The notes under the pieces are model-generated. The model worked only from the letters and a program-made list of their open reading frames with translations. It did no database searches and was not told the DNA's origin. Source: Hedera helix (taxonomy: Eukaryota; Streptophyta; Magnoliopsida; Apiales; Araliaceae). From it: a stretch of DNA of 64,000 nucleotides. Made by a program: the position numbers and the translations under genes. Positions 24,989 to 34,765 of the stretch are shown here, piece by piece. The number at the start of each line of letters is the position of its first letter. The first letter of the stretch is position 1. The stretch lies in contig OX359281.1 in NCBI GenBank assembly GCA_947179155.2, positions 42,505,467 through 42,569,466 on the forward strand, in the 5' to 3' direction.

Positions 24989-27262
24989 AGTTACAATATT
25001 TGTATTATGTAAATTTCAATTCAATCATATAAAAAGAAATAGAAGCGACCTTTCAATAATGATATTAAATTAAAAGAATAGAAATAGTTGATTTAAGTAA
25101 GATGAATGGGTGACGAGGAGAATGGAGGTTGAAAAGAACAAAAATAAAAATAATATATTTTTTCTGTATTTACTTACTTCTAAATTACTAAAATAGTTGG
25201 ATTTGATTCCTAACTTTAGAGTAGTGTTATAGTATATATAGTTAGTGAAATAAATTAGTTTATAAATTCTATTAAATAATGGGTTGGACTAGACTGAACC
25301 ACCCGTGGGCTAGATTACTTTGAGTTGGACTAAAACTGAGCTAGGCCGAAAAGGCTTAGATTTTATTAGGCTTAAAAATATAAGCTCATGGGCTTGGGTT
25401 GTTTTTTGCTAGGCCTACTTTTAAGTGTTCTGTTTTTTAAGATTAGACTAAAATTAAATAAATTATGAAGTCTGAAGATGAAATATGCAAAGGGAAAAAT
25501 ATTGTCTTTTTAAGAAAATAAATAAATTAAGGTGTTAGATTGTCTATTCCAAGCTTATGGATTAAAAATGAAGAATTTATTAACTTTAGGGGCACTTTTG
25601 TCATTATTCCTTTAGAAAAACTTCTTCCTTTTGCTTTCTTTTTTCTCTTCAAAAAAATCACAAACAAGAGACTTTTGATGTCTATCCTAAATTTGTGTTT
25701 TTCTCTTTTATTTTCTCTTATTTTGAAAACTCACAAATCGACTAACACAACTTAAAAGAAAAAAATAAAGAATCTCCTTTATATATATATATATATATAA
25801 ATGTCGACATACATAATTTGGAATTTAATTATTGATATTGTAAGTGAAGTATTTGATAAAATGTTAAATCCAAATATACATGCTATATATAGACTCGAAT
25901 GTTATGGGCATAAAAATTAATAATTAGCTTTATGCTATTGGTCAATGATTTAACGACAATAAATATGTATTAATATATAATTATTTATTAGAATCAGACA
26001 ACTATAAATTTAAATTTTATACTTTAGACTAAACCACTTCTTAGAATCAAAATAGAATTGATGAAAGAAACTTTGATAAATGTGCTTTGAAAAAGTACAA
26101 GATTAATAACTAGATCAAGTATCGTATTGATTCTTTTGAAAATTATAAACTACAAATATGAAATAGCAATACGGGGAGAGCAAGAAATTAAATTTTTAAT
26201 CGTAATTACATAAAATCACACAACTTGTGGATGTGGCGAGGTTATGCAATGCGATTTTTATTTTTTACAAATTGCACATTGTGGTTACAATTGCGGATGC
26301 ACACCTAAAATCACACCACAAAATGCATCGCACCTCACTTTATAATAATCTATATATATATTTTTTATATACTAAATATCAAATTGTAGTGCATCTAATA
26401 AATTTTTAAGTAAATAATGTAATTTAATTTGTTTCTTATATATCAATGTAACTTCCTAATAATTCATTATATCCTTTCAATTTTATGCGAATGAATGTGA
26501 AGGACAAGATAATCCATGATAATCACTACGAGTACAAAAAACATAAATGAGTGGTTAGTGTTGAGAAAAATCTTCAAAAATTAGTTTTAGAAATTTAATA
26601 AAATAGAATCATCTTTATAATTTTATACAAAATAATAATTATATATATGTCATGTATTTATAGTATGAATTGTTACTTAGTGTTTGGTTAGATTAACACG
26701 TTTGAATTTTTGAGTATCCTCAAAATCTTCCTTCCTATAACCTTATACTGAATCTGAAGTATGGTCTTCAAAGCACCCTTCTGAAAAAATATTTTTACGT
26801 ATTTTTCCAAAGAAGAGAGAGTAGCTCTTTATTCTTTATTCTAATTTGGAATAATAACCTCTTTTTTTTTTACGTATCTGATCAATGATATTTTTATATC
26901 TTTATTGATCATTATCTCTCTAATAAAATTGATTCGTATTAGGCTAGGATGAGGATCCTAAGGGATTCATATTCTGACTCCAATACTTATTTATATATTA
27001 TTATCTAATAATAATATACTAAATAAATTTTAATTATAATTAATTCCACTAAATAATTATAATTACATTTCAATCCAGGAATAAATTAAAATAAACCCTT
27101 TACTAATAAACAGTAAATCTTTTTTCTATAGATGTATATAAATATTTCATAATTAAAAATAATCTCAATATATTTAAATTAATTCCATAAGCCCATAATT
27201 TATCTTTATTTGATCATAAATTGATTTAACAAGATAAATCATCTCTATTAAAGCACTATAAC
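24989..27262. other. AT-rich spacer
   Basis: No gene is seen. It contains an (AT)n run at 25781-25799. Around 25260-25430 there is a patch with repeated GGGCT/AGCC words of the kind found in old plant transposon ends, and 26150-26340 holds G/C-alternating patches such as GCGAGG and TGCGGATGC that may be another relic. None has identifiable ends. Confidence 0.5.
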
Positions 27263-27835
27263 TGTGACACCCCCAAATCGGGCCCACACCACCCAATTTG
27301 AGTCGTCAAAAGACTACAACAAAATTATTAAAATACACTATACAATACCCAATAATATACAACTAAGTCTTCACAATTATTACAATTCTACAATATTGTG
27401 AAGACTATTATAACAACTATCTCGAACAGCTACTCCATTCCCTTTTTCTCCCCGCTAGTCCTGACTACGCTCTCATTTCCTGAACAATTAAACAAAAAGA
27501 AAATGGTGAGCTCAAATAGCCTAGTAAGGAATATCATGACTAAAATAATGAAAAATAAATTATTTTTAACCTTCAACAGTTGAGTTCTTAATCAAATATA
27601 ATAGACAACAAGTTTTAAATCAACAGATGCAGTTGAGTTCTTGATAGAATAATATAAACAACAAGATTAACAACAGCAGTTAAATTTTTAAATAAAGTTC
27701 TATTGCAGCGAAATAATCACCACTAAGAGAATCAAGTAGATCATGATGTCTACTAACTTCTCTTTTTAAGAAAAACATTATCAACTTTTATCATCTGAAA
27801 CACCACACTGACCATGATCATGCCAAACAATGCAT
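27263..27835 (-). mobile_element. decayed LTR fragment of the same Gypsy family
   Basis: Begins TGTGACACCCCCAAATCGGG, clearly related to the TGTGACGCCCCCAAATCTGG terminus of the two full copies, and stays alignable for about 570 bp with many substitutions and small gaps. Similarity fades after about 27835, and no internal region or opposite LTR is present. It is an old truncated or partly deleted (possibly solo) LTR, far more diverged than the two complete copies. Confidence 0.8.
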
Positions 27836-28830
27836 ATATCGATTGATCCACTTGCACAAGAAATGATAATCTGTTTTCAACATTTTGGTAACAAAATTAG
27901 TTCAAATTTTCATTTTCGCTGTTGGATTAATACAAGATATTCATCCCAAATCCCTTTCGTCTTGTGGTAATAGAAATCTACAAACACACTGTCATTGGCG
28001 AAACCAAACTTTTTCAAAATGGGGGACCTTTAAAAGAAATCGACAAAAATAGGATTATTTTTAGATTTTTTGGAAGTTGGGTACTTGTTTTGAAACTTTT
28101 AAAATGTTAGTACTTATTTAGTCTATTTTTTAAAATTAGAAGGATCAATTTATACAATTGGCAATACCATATCAAATTTTTACACCAAAAAAGTGGGGTT
28201 TGAAATTTTTTGTCGAGACGATAGTGCCCGTACACCTAGTTCTGCTTGTGTACTGACCGATCATATCGACCAGAAGCGTGTTAGCACGTGCCGAATGCAT
28301 GTTATAAGCTTGGGTATGAAGTAATTATTCAGTGGTCTTGATATATCACCACGTGGTACCCCATGCCAATCACATCTCCTCATTTTAGTGAACTGCTAGA
28401 AATATTAAAATGGAAAGATGTAATTGACCTGTGGCACCACGTTACGGTTCCCCAAAACCACTGAATAATTTTTCCTTGGGCAGGGGCAAAACCAACAACT
28501 CAAGCCGATAGTGACCAAAATATCTGCAATTCTGCACCGACAGAGGTATAACATGAGTCATAATAAGAACAAAGAAGATTTCAAACCCTTTCATCATATA
28601 CACCACCTTGCCAACGGACTTGGCACAAATATATGAAGAACTATAATCATACAAATGTAAGACGGAATCTAGAGTACATCCATCTTCAAACTTTTTCATA
28701 TTCTACACTACTATAAAAATCATCTAAAAAGAACATACGCACCACCTAGCCGGAGGATTTGGTAAAAAAATATAAAGAATGATAATCATACAAAATGGAA
28801 GATACTATCTAGAGTACATCCATAGAAAAT
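27836..28830. other. spacer and 3' flank of the isomerase gene
   Basis: No gene is seen. The part adjoining 28831 should contain the 3' untranslated region of the minus-strand isomerase gene. A small MITE occupies 28322-28471. Confidence 0.5.
28322..28471. mobile_element. small MITE, family member A
   Basis: An approximately 150-bp unit with inverted ends: TAATTATTCAGTGGT on the left, and the reverse complement ACCACTGAATAATTT on the right. Sub-terminal CACGTGGT/ACCACGTT sequences are also inverted. The same terminal words occur in a second copy at 51056-51222, which supports a dispersed family. Target duplications are not obvious, so the superfamily is undetermined. Confidence 0.6.
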
Positions 28831-29175
28831 TCACAATCCGGCTGAGACCAGTCCGTGCAATGTAACAATTCCAGTTAGGATGTTCTGCTGACTGATGACA
28901 GGCAAAAACTGAACTGGAGATGGTGGAGACTCCATCTTTTGCATTGCCTCAACTGCCATGAAATCGGGCCCGATTGTCCTTGGGTTCCTGAAATTACTGA
29001 GAATTGTAAATGCAAATTTGTGTACAGGCACAAAAGAAACCTATTTCCCATCTGCAGAAATCTAGAAGCACTCACATCCCTGGCAGGAAGTTTCAATAGG
29101 TCAAACTTAACATGTCCACATGATACCCCCTCGTCATATTTTCTGGCTCCTCCTTTTGTATTCCAACTTTATTAA

Positions 29176-29212
<37 letters not shown>

Positions 29213-31161
29213 TAAAGAAAAGGTAAGAAAATAACTGCGCAAAAGTTCTATAAGAGGTCATTTTAAGAGATATATAAGGGGAAAAAGTTCAACCAAAATA
29301 ATATTTTTTTTAGCTCTTTTGAACTAGTATTAATCTATTCTAAAAGCATTGGGATGGAAACAAGTATAGCATCCCACTGTAATCATAAATATAACAACCA
29401 TCTACCAGATTGATGAGAAAGCATTGGATCAAGATTAGTTGAAATCAACAATATATTAGGTGCTTGTAGTTGTGAAATTTTAACCTTTAGATTTATTGAC
29501 AGTCCCACTAATACTCGAAAACTAATAATTCTCTCTATGATAATGAGTGAGTATTACCTATTGCACATCTCTCCCACAGTCAGTTTAAAAATCCCCTCCC
29601 CACTAGCTTTTAGTGTCCGCCGCAAATCACCATCTGTGAATGTACCAATCAGGTGGTGGTCGTCATCAATAACAAGAAGGCACCCACATCCTTTGCTAGT
29701 TAGCTCCACCAACTGATCCATTATCAGATCACCTTCTCTGCAAATTGGAAGTTTCTCTTGCTTCTTCATAACATCCTTTACCTGAAACATTACCAATTCA
29801 GTCCAACCAATGCAAATAGTTTCTTAGGCCACAACCAACCATAACCTAAATATTTACCCACAAAAGTAATATTTTCTGTCTCTTTCATTATATCAATTAA
29901 AAAAAATAAAGGAAGCAAAACCAAGTCAAGATGATACGAATCAACCCATTGTTCATGAGCAAAAGATCTTTACCATTCCATAATGAACTGCAGCAAAATC
30001 CATATACCAGAACCAAACAGCATTACTTCAAACTCTACTCTCATTGTCAATTATGATCTTGATTAAACATTCTAGAAACAAAATTGACATTTAAAGATAC
30101 ATCAACAACCAGATCCCATTCCCAATCTCAAACTACTCAGCTAACCCATAATCCCAGTTTAAACATATTTTGTCTGTTTCATTATATTGCATAAAATTTA
30201 TGAGTTATTTTAATAATGAACTGCAGCAAAATCGATACAACACAACCAAACATGAATAAATGATTACTTCAAACTCTACTCTCATATGGAAACTATAACC
30301 ATAAATATTCTGATAATAAATTGACATTCAGATTCCATCCACAACCAGCTAAGCTAACACCATAATCCCAATTTAAATAAAATTTTCTCTCCTTGTTTGC
30401 TAGTTCAACAGAAAAATATCAAGATAGATTAAATTTCTAAGAACCCACATCTGATAAAAAAAAGCTAAAAACCAATTTCAACAAAAATTCCAAAATTAAC
30501 AAACCAAAACAAACTTCACCTTAAAAATCAAGCTCTTCCCAATCCGCCCAGCTGGATGATTTGCCGCATACTCATTCCTAGTCAAATTCCTCGCCCCCAT
30601 CAGAGCAATCGCCACCGTATCCCCAAAAACCATCTGAATAGCAGTAGATGTCACCGGTGCCAGATCAAACGGGCACAATTCTCTCTCCAGAGGCAAAAAC
30701 ACATTCAAATCACACAAACCCATCAACGCATTTCCCTCAATCGAAGTCACCGAGATCAAATACGCCCCTTTCGCCTTAGCACACGGCACGAGCCTCAACA
30801 ACTCCTCTGTATTCCCACTCTTGCTGAGCAACACCAAAATGTCCTTACCCGTCAAAATTCCGATGTCGCCGTGGAGGGCGTCGACCGGCGGCAAGAACCC
30901 AGATCGGATTCCGACTGAAACGAGCGTTTGGGAGATTTTTTGGGCGACGAAGCCAGATTTGCCAATGCCGGAGAAGAAAATGGTGCCGTTGGAATTGAGG
31001 AGGGTTTGGGTGAAGGTTAATGTTTGGGAGAGGTCTAGATTCTGGAAGAAATAATTGAGGTATTTTTGCTGGGATTGGAAGAGATTGAGGAGATTTGTTG
31101 GGTCGATTTGGGCTCTTTTTGAGGGTATTTGGAGATTTGAAGGTGGAGGAAGAGAACCCAT
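28831..31161 (-). CDS. arabinose-5-phosphate isomerase (SIS + two CBS domains)
   Basis: Predicted to interconvert D-ribulose 5-phosphate and D-arabinose 5-phosphate, the first step towards KDO, a sugar of plant pectin rhamnogalacturonan II. It is the KdsD family; the Arabidopsis relative is known as SETH3. Exons on the minus strand are 31161-30520, 29781-29558 and 28987-28831 (642 + 224 + 157 nt, GT/AG introns), giving 340 residues, about the family's usual length. The SIS domain spans about residues 45-190 with SGIGKSGF (64-71), HGDIG (97-101), SKSGNTEE (113-120) and NHPAGRIGK (201-209). Two CBS repeats follow, the first with GTFTDGDLRR, the second ending TGIVTLHGLVSAGL at the stop. No transit or signal peptide is evident. 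A MULE begins 142 bp upstream of the start codon, so the ancestral promoter has probably been displaced. Confidence 0.95.
29176..29211. repeat. (AAT)n microsatellite in intron 2 of the isomerase gene
   Basis: About twelve uninterrupted AAT units lie within the intron at 28988-29557. The tract is likely to vary in length between individuals. Confidence 0.9.
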
Positions 31162-31302
31162 TGTTGGGTTTGAAGAAGGGAGAGAAAATGAAATCCTGCA
31201 AAAATGGCGAGCTTAGAGGTGATGATGTTATAGTGATACCACCGACAATCTCTCCAAAGGCGGTAAAAGATTGTCTTGCCTAAATTAATATATTTTTATG
31301 AA
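31162..31302 (-). promoter_or_regulatory. remaining native 5' flank of the isomerase gene
   Basis: Only 141 bp separate the isomerase ATG from the end of the MULE. I see no clear TATA box in it. It probably holds the 5' untranslated region and at most a core promoter; anything further upstream is now MULE terminal repeat. Confidence 0.5.
31294..31302. repeat. 9-bp target-site duplication of the MULE, left copy
   Basis: TTTTATGAA immediately precedes the left terminal inverted repeat and is repeated exactly at 48534-48542 after the right one. Nine base pairs is the hallmark length for Mutator-superfamily insertions. Confidence 0.9.
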
Positions 31303-31628
31303 CGCTTAAATATATATTAGTACCTTGAACTTTTAATATTTTTTCACTTTGGGGATTATCCTCTCAATTTTTTCAATCAAGTGATTAAACTTTTAATTTT
31401 TTTTAATTACATCTAATTGATAGTGCCACGTGAAAAATTGATGACATGGCAGCGACAAGTGGCTAAAAAATGCTTGTGTAATATTGAGTCTCATTTTAAT
31501 ATATATTCCATTATTTTTTTACACCAAAAAGGGTAAAATAGTCATACGACATTAAATCAAATTTTTAAATATAACAAAAATCTCAGTTATTATATTCCCA
31601 AACCTAGAATCGATCGATCAAATCCCTC
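31303..31628 (+). repeat. left terminal inverted repeat of the MULE
   Basis: Begins CGCTTAAATATATATTAGTACC. Aligned with the reverse complement of 48207-48533 (GGCCTAAATATAGATTAATACC) it stays similar over about 326 bp, including the shared words CTTTGGGGATT, GATGACATGGCAGCGACA and AACCTAGAAT. Long inverted repeats of this size are typical for MULEs. Confidence 0.9.
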
Positions 31629-31638
31629 CCAAAAAATT

Positions 31639-31705
31639 TCGGTGTAAAGCTGTCATCACAATTTCTGGTGTAAAGCTGTCATCACAATTTCTGGTGTAAA
31701 CATAG
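31639..31705. repeat. short tandem repeat inside the left MULE end
   Basis: The unit GGTGTAAAGCTGTCATCACAATTTC (about 28 bp with spacer) is present twice in tandem and begins a third time. One inverted copy lies just inside the right end at about 47998-48028, so these repeats belong to the sub-terminal region and could be transposase-binding sites. Confidence 0.7.
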
Positions 31706-31760
31706 TCTCACATCAAAATCCCGTTCATCATCATCTGTAATACTTCCTTTTCTACAAAGA

Positions 31761-32106
31761 ATGGATGTGATTTCCATTGGAGAACTCAAGCGTGTGAGTT
31801 AATTGCGGCTTCATGGTATTGCTGTTAAGCTCAATGAAGATTTGATGGATGAAGAAATACCGATGGTTTCAAAGATCGGATATCATTTTACTGGACAGAA
31901 AGATTAGCAGTCATTTTGAATTTCGTTGGTATGATGAAGAAATTAGCAAAAGATCAAAAGAAATCCTCCTTGAGTTGATAATTCAAATAGGTTCATTGAA
32001 TGTCAGATTGGAAATGAAGGGATTCACATATTTACATAAGCTGGAAGAATTGCATTTTAGTTTGCTTGAAAAGACAATTCAAAATCTTCACATATTTCAA
32101 TGCTAA
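31761..32106 (+). pseudogene. decayed GRF-type zinc-finger-like frame in the MULE
   Basis: A plus-strand frame at 31849-32106 encodes FRWYDEEISKRSKEILLELI followed by a probable coiled-coil-like stretch. The FRWYDEE word followed by a helical tail is characteristic of short plant proteins with a GRF-type CxCG zinc finger, often found in or beside transposons. Upstream, after an interrupting stop, the same frame has a lone CGF, which may be what is left of the CxCG half of the finger. There are stops at both ends and no complete zinc ligand set. Identification is by motif memory only. Confidence 0.45.
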
Positions 32107-32354
32107 TGGGAGGAATTTCATGACTTGAGTAAGTGGTGGGAAGGTTCAGAGGCAACGATGAATGCTTGTTTGATTTTGGTTATTGAGTTGAATATTTCTC
32201 TGAAATTGGTGGTTGATTTTCTTTGAATGAAAAGCTGTCAACTTCATAAATGTGCTTTTACTATATGATAAAATTGTTTCACCTAAGGCGTGTTGTTGTA
32301 CTGAGAAAAAAATAGATATTACATATAAAAAATGTCTATTAAAACACACCCTTT

Positions 32355-32606
32355 TGTTTCAGAATATAAGACTTTCCCTCGTCCAAAACCAAAATATTAG
32401 ACTTTTCTTCGTGTTAACTTAGTTTAAAAAAATTATCAATAATTAATATAATGATAAATATTTAAAATATATAAATGTACTATTAATTACAATCTTGTTA
32501 TTTCATAATTTTTAATATATTTTATCAATTTTGAGATTAAAAAAATTTTAAATTAACTTTTAAAAGTCAATAATAATTTTTTAATTTGGGACGGAAAAAA
32601 TACATA
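32355..32606. mobile_element. possible Stowaway-like relic inside the MULE
   Basis: An AT-rich segment runs from TTTCAGAATATAAGACTTT to TTTAATTTGGGACGGAAAAAATA. The right end reversed (TTTTTTCCGTCCCAAATTA) resembles a Stowaway terminus and the left is loosely similar to it. The ends are too degraded for a firm call. Confidence 0.35.
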
Positions 32607-33001
32607 ATTTCATTCAATAAAAACAAATAAATTAAACAAACACATAACTAATATAGCTTTAATAGATCTCCCAATCAATACAATGCTAATAATAATTTGC
32701 TTAATACTCAAGTTCAAACCAATCCGTGACTTACTATCATATTCGAAGTCTTAAATATTGGCATAATATTAAACTATTGTCAATTTAAACCAAAAGGTAA
32801 TCATAAGAACAAAAGGATCTAACATATTTTCAACTATCTAAAGCATGGGAGCTTTGTCTTTTGACTTTGCCTTATTCAGTGTATCCCTTCCGTTGAGCAA
32901 TTGGTTGGCAGAAATCCAATTTCGTCCCCTTGATTGAAAGGATGGTGGTCTCATGGCTGAAAGAGATGAAATTGAAGTGCTTTGACCTCTTCTTTGACTG
33001 T

Positions 33002-33006
33002 CTTGA
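33002..33006. repeat. target-site duplication CTTGA, left copy (Gypsy copy 2)
   Basis: CTTGA abuts the TGTAAGACC terminus and is repeated exactly at 43934-43938. It lies within transposase coding sequence of the MULE, so the insertion split an exon. Confidence 0.9.
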
Positions 33007-33439
33007 TGTAAGACCCCGAATTTTATGAAATACAAAATTTAATTTTTCTTCATATATATATTTTTTTTTTTGAAACAGTAAGTGGTTAAATTAACAAAAT
33101 TGAAAGTTAAGGATGTTATGTGCAAATTTTATTTTGTCGGACAATATTCGTTTGGTCGGGGAATATTCGTGCCGTACGACGGCGCCGAAATAATAAATTA
33201 TTGGTGGACCCCACAACGGAATATTTGTCGGATATAGAAAACGACAGAAGTAACCTTTTTAAATAAAAATAGTCAACGGAACTGTTAAAATACCGGTGAT
33301 AAAAGAATAGTAGCATACGGTAGTTTATGGTATTTTCTGTAGCACACGGTACTCTACAGTAACACACGGTATTGCATAGTGTCTCATATTATTGGTCTGA
33401 TAATTGACACCGTAACTGTTACGCATCATTTCATCGATA

Positions 33440-33650
33440 ATTGTCACTGCATAATATTTTATATTATCAATTCAATAATTATTGTTACACAGTATTTTGC
33501 ATTATTGATTTAATAATTGTCATTACACTGTATTTTATATCATTGAGTCAATAATTGTTGTTGCACTGTTTTTAAAATTATTGAACCTAATAATTGTCAC
33601 AGTAACATATGCACAGTAATTCACATTATTGAATCAATAATTGTCATTAC
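33440..33650 (+). promoter_or_regulatory. array of palindromic ATTG repeats in U3
   Basis: Five or six imperfect repeats of about 45 bp each combine an inverted ATTG/CAAT core with an ACAGTA word. At least two contain exact CAATAATTG, the pseudo-palindrome known to bind HD-Zip class I homeodomain factors; copy 1 has three (CAATTATTG). Function is inferred from sequence only. Confidence 0.5.
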
Positions 33651-33801
33651 ACAGTAACGTATGCTTTATTTTACATTATTGTTATCTCTATTATGATGTT
33701 ATTTAAACAGTTGTATTTCATTAATTTATTGACTTGATATCTAAGAGCTAACTATACTGTATTTATAACAATTAGTCATAATAATTGAATTGATAAAGTT
33801 A

Positions 33802-34036
33802 TTTGTTTATAATATAAAGTTAGGTGATTATTAGGTGATATGAAATGAATGGTGTAGATTAAAGTTGAATAATTGAATTGATTTGTTTATAATATAAAGT
33901 TAGGTGATTATTAGGTAATATGAAATGAATGGTGTAGATTAAAGTGTGAATTATTGTTGAATAATTAAATTGATTTGTTTATAATATAAAGTTAGGTGAT
34001 TATTAGGTGATATGAAATGAATGGTGTAGATTAAAG
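33802..34036 (+). repeat. LTR tandem array 1 (three units)
   Basis: Units of about 80-92 bp share TTGTTTATAATATAAAGTTA, then AGGTGATTATTAGGT and GAATGGTGTAGATTAAAG. There are three units here and in the 3' LTR (about 41770-42005), against two in each LTR of copy 1. It lies in U3 just upstream of the TATA-like box. Confidence 0.85.
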
Positions 34037-34124
34037 ATAATATAATATTTGAAATGGATGGTGTAGATTAAAAGATGATCTTTAAATGAATGGTTTAGAT
34101 TAAATGAATGATGAGATTTTTGGC

Positions 34125-34133
34125 TATAAATAG
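34125..34133 (+). promoter_or_regulatory. TATA-like box of the Gypsy LTR promoter
   Basis: TATAAATAG is conserved in all four LTRs (also at 16355-16347, 23950-23942 and about 42094). It is followed about 30-50 bp later by a pyrimidine-rich TTCTTTCTTTCTCTCTC segment, a typical plant core promoter layout. Transcription should start near 34155-34165. Confidence 0.65.
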
Positions 34134-34322
34134 AAGCCTTAACTTAAGGATTTTTCATAAACTTCCTTACTTGTTCTTTCTTTCTCTCTCTAAATACTTA
34201 TTGTGAAAGTTCTCTCTAAGTGTGCTTAAGTCATCTTGAGTATTTGTGAAGATCTATAAGTATACGTGTACTGTTCAAGTTAATCAACCTCATTTAAATC
34301 AATATCCAGTCACGTGTTACAG

Positions 34323-34416
34323 TAAGGGATACCATCTTTTTCATCTTCCATTATTCAAACATACTATGGTAAGGGATACCATCTTTTTCATCTTCCATTA
34401 TTCAAACATACTATGG
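34323..34416 (+). repeat. LTR tandem array 2 (two 47-bp units)
   Basis: Two exact-looking 47-bp units begin TAAGGGATACCATC and end ATACTATGG. Copy 1 LTRs have a single unit. It is located in the presumed transcribed leader. Confidence 0.85.
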
Positions 34417-34508
34417 TAAGGGATTATCATTATTTGATTCTCGATAATAATATTGTTTCTTCCTTACTCATAGGACGTGCCTTTTATTTCCATGTATTAA
34501 ATTGTGGG

Positions 34509-34765
34509 AATAACCTTACGGAGCGGATTGCCGCCTGTTGGTGAATAACCTTTCGTATTCATTCATTATTAATCTCTGAGAATAACCTTACGGAGCGGAT
34601 TGCCGCCTGTTTGGTGAATAACTCTTTGTACTCAAATTCTATTAAATTGTGGGAATAACCTTACGGAGCGGATTGCCGCCTGTTTGGTGAATAACTCTTT
34701 ATACTCAAATTCTATTAAATTGTGGGAATAACCTTACGGAGCGGATTGCCGCCTGTTGGTGAATA
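34509..34765 (+). repeat. LTR tandem array 3 (four units)
   Basis: Four units of 70-74 bp, each containing AATAACCTTACGG then AGCGGATTGCCGCCTGT. The GCGG-ATTG-CCGC core can fold as a short hairpin. Copy 1 has three units. It is located in the presumed transcribed leader. Confidence 0.85.

Noticed and set aside
30556..31283. Plus-strand and out-of-frame open frames around the first isomerase exon
   Set aside because: They overlap the SIS-domain coding exon, which is supported by conserved motifs; the others are rich in arginine and histidine as expected for shadow frames.
34509..34765. Regularly spaced direct repeats that could be mistaken for a CRISPR-like array
   Set aside because: The units are fully tandem, including the intervening sequence, occur in all four LTR copies, and sit in a plant retrotransposon; there are no unique spacers and no cas genes.
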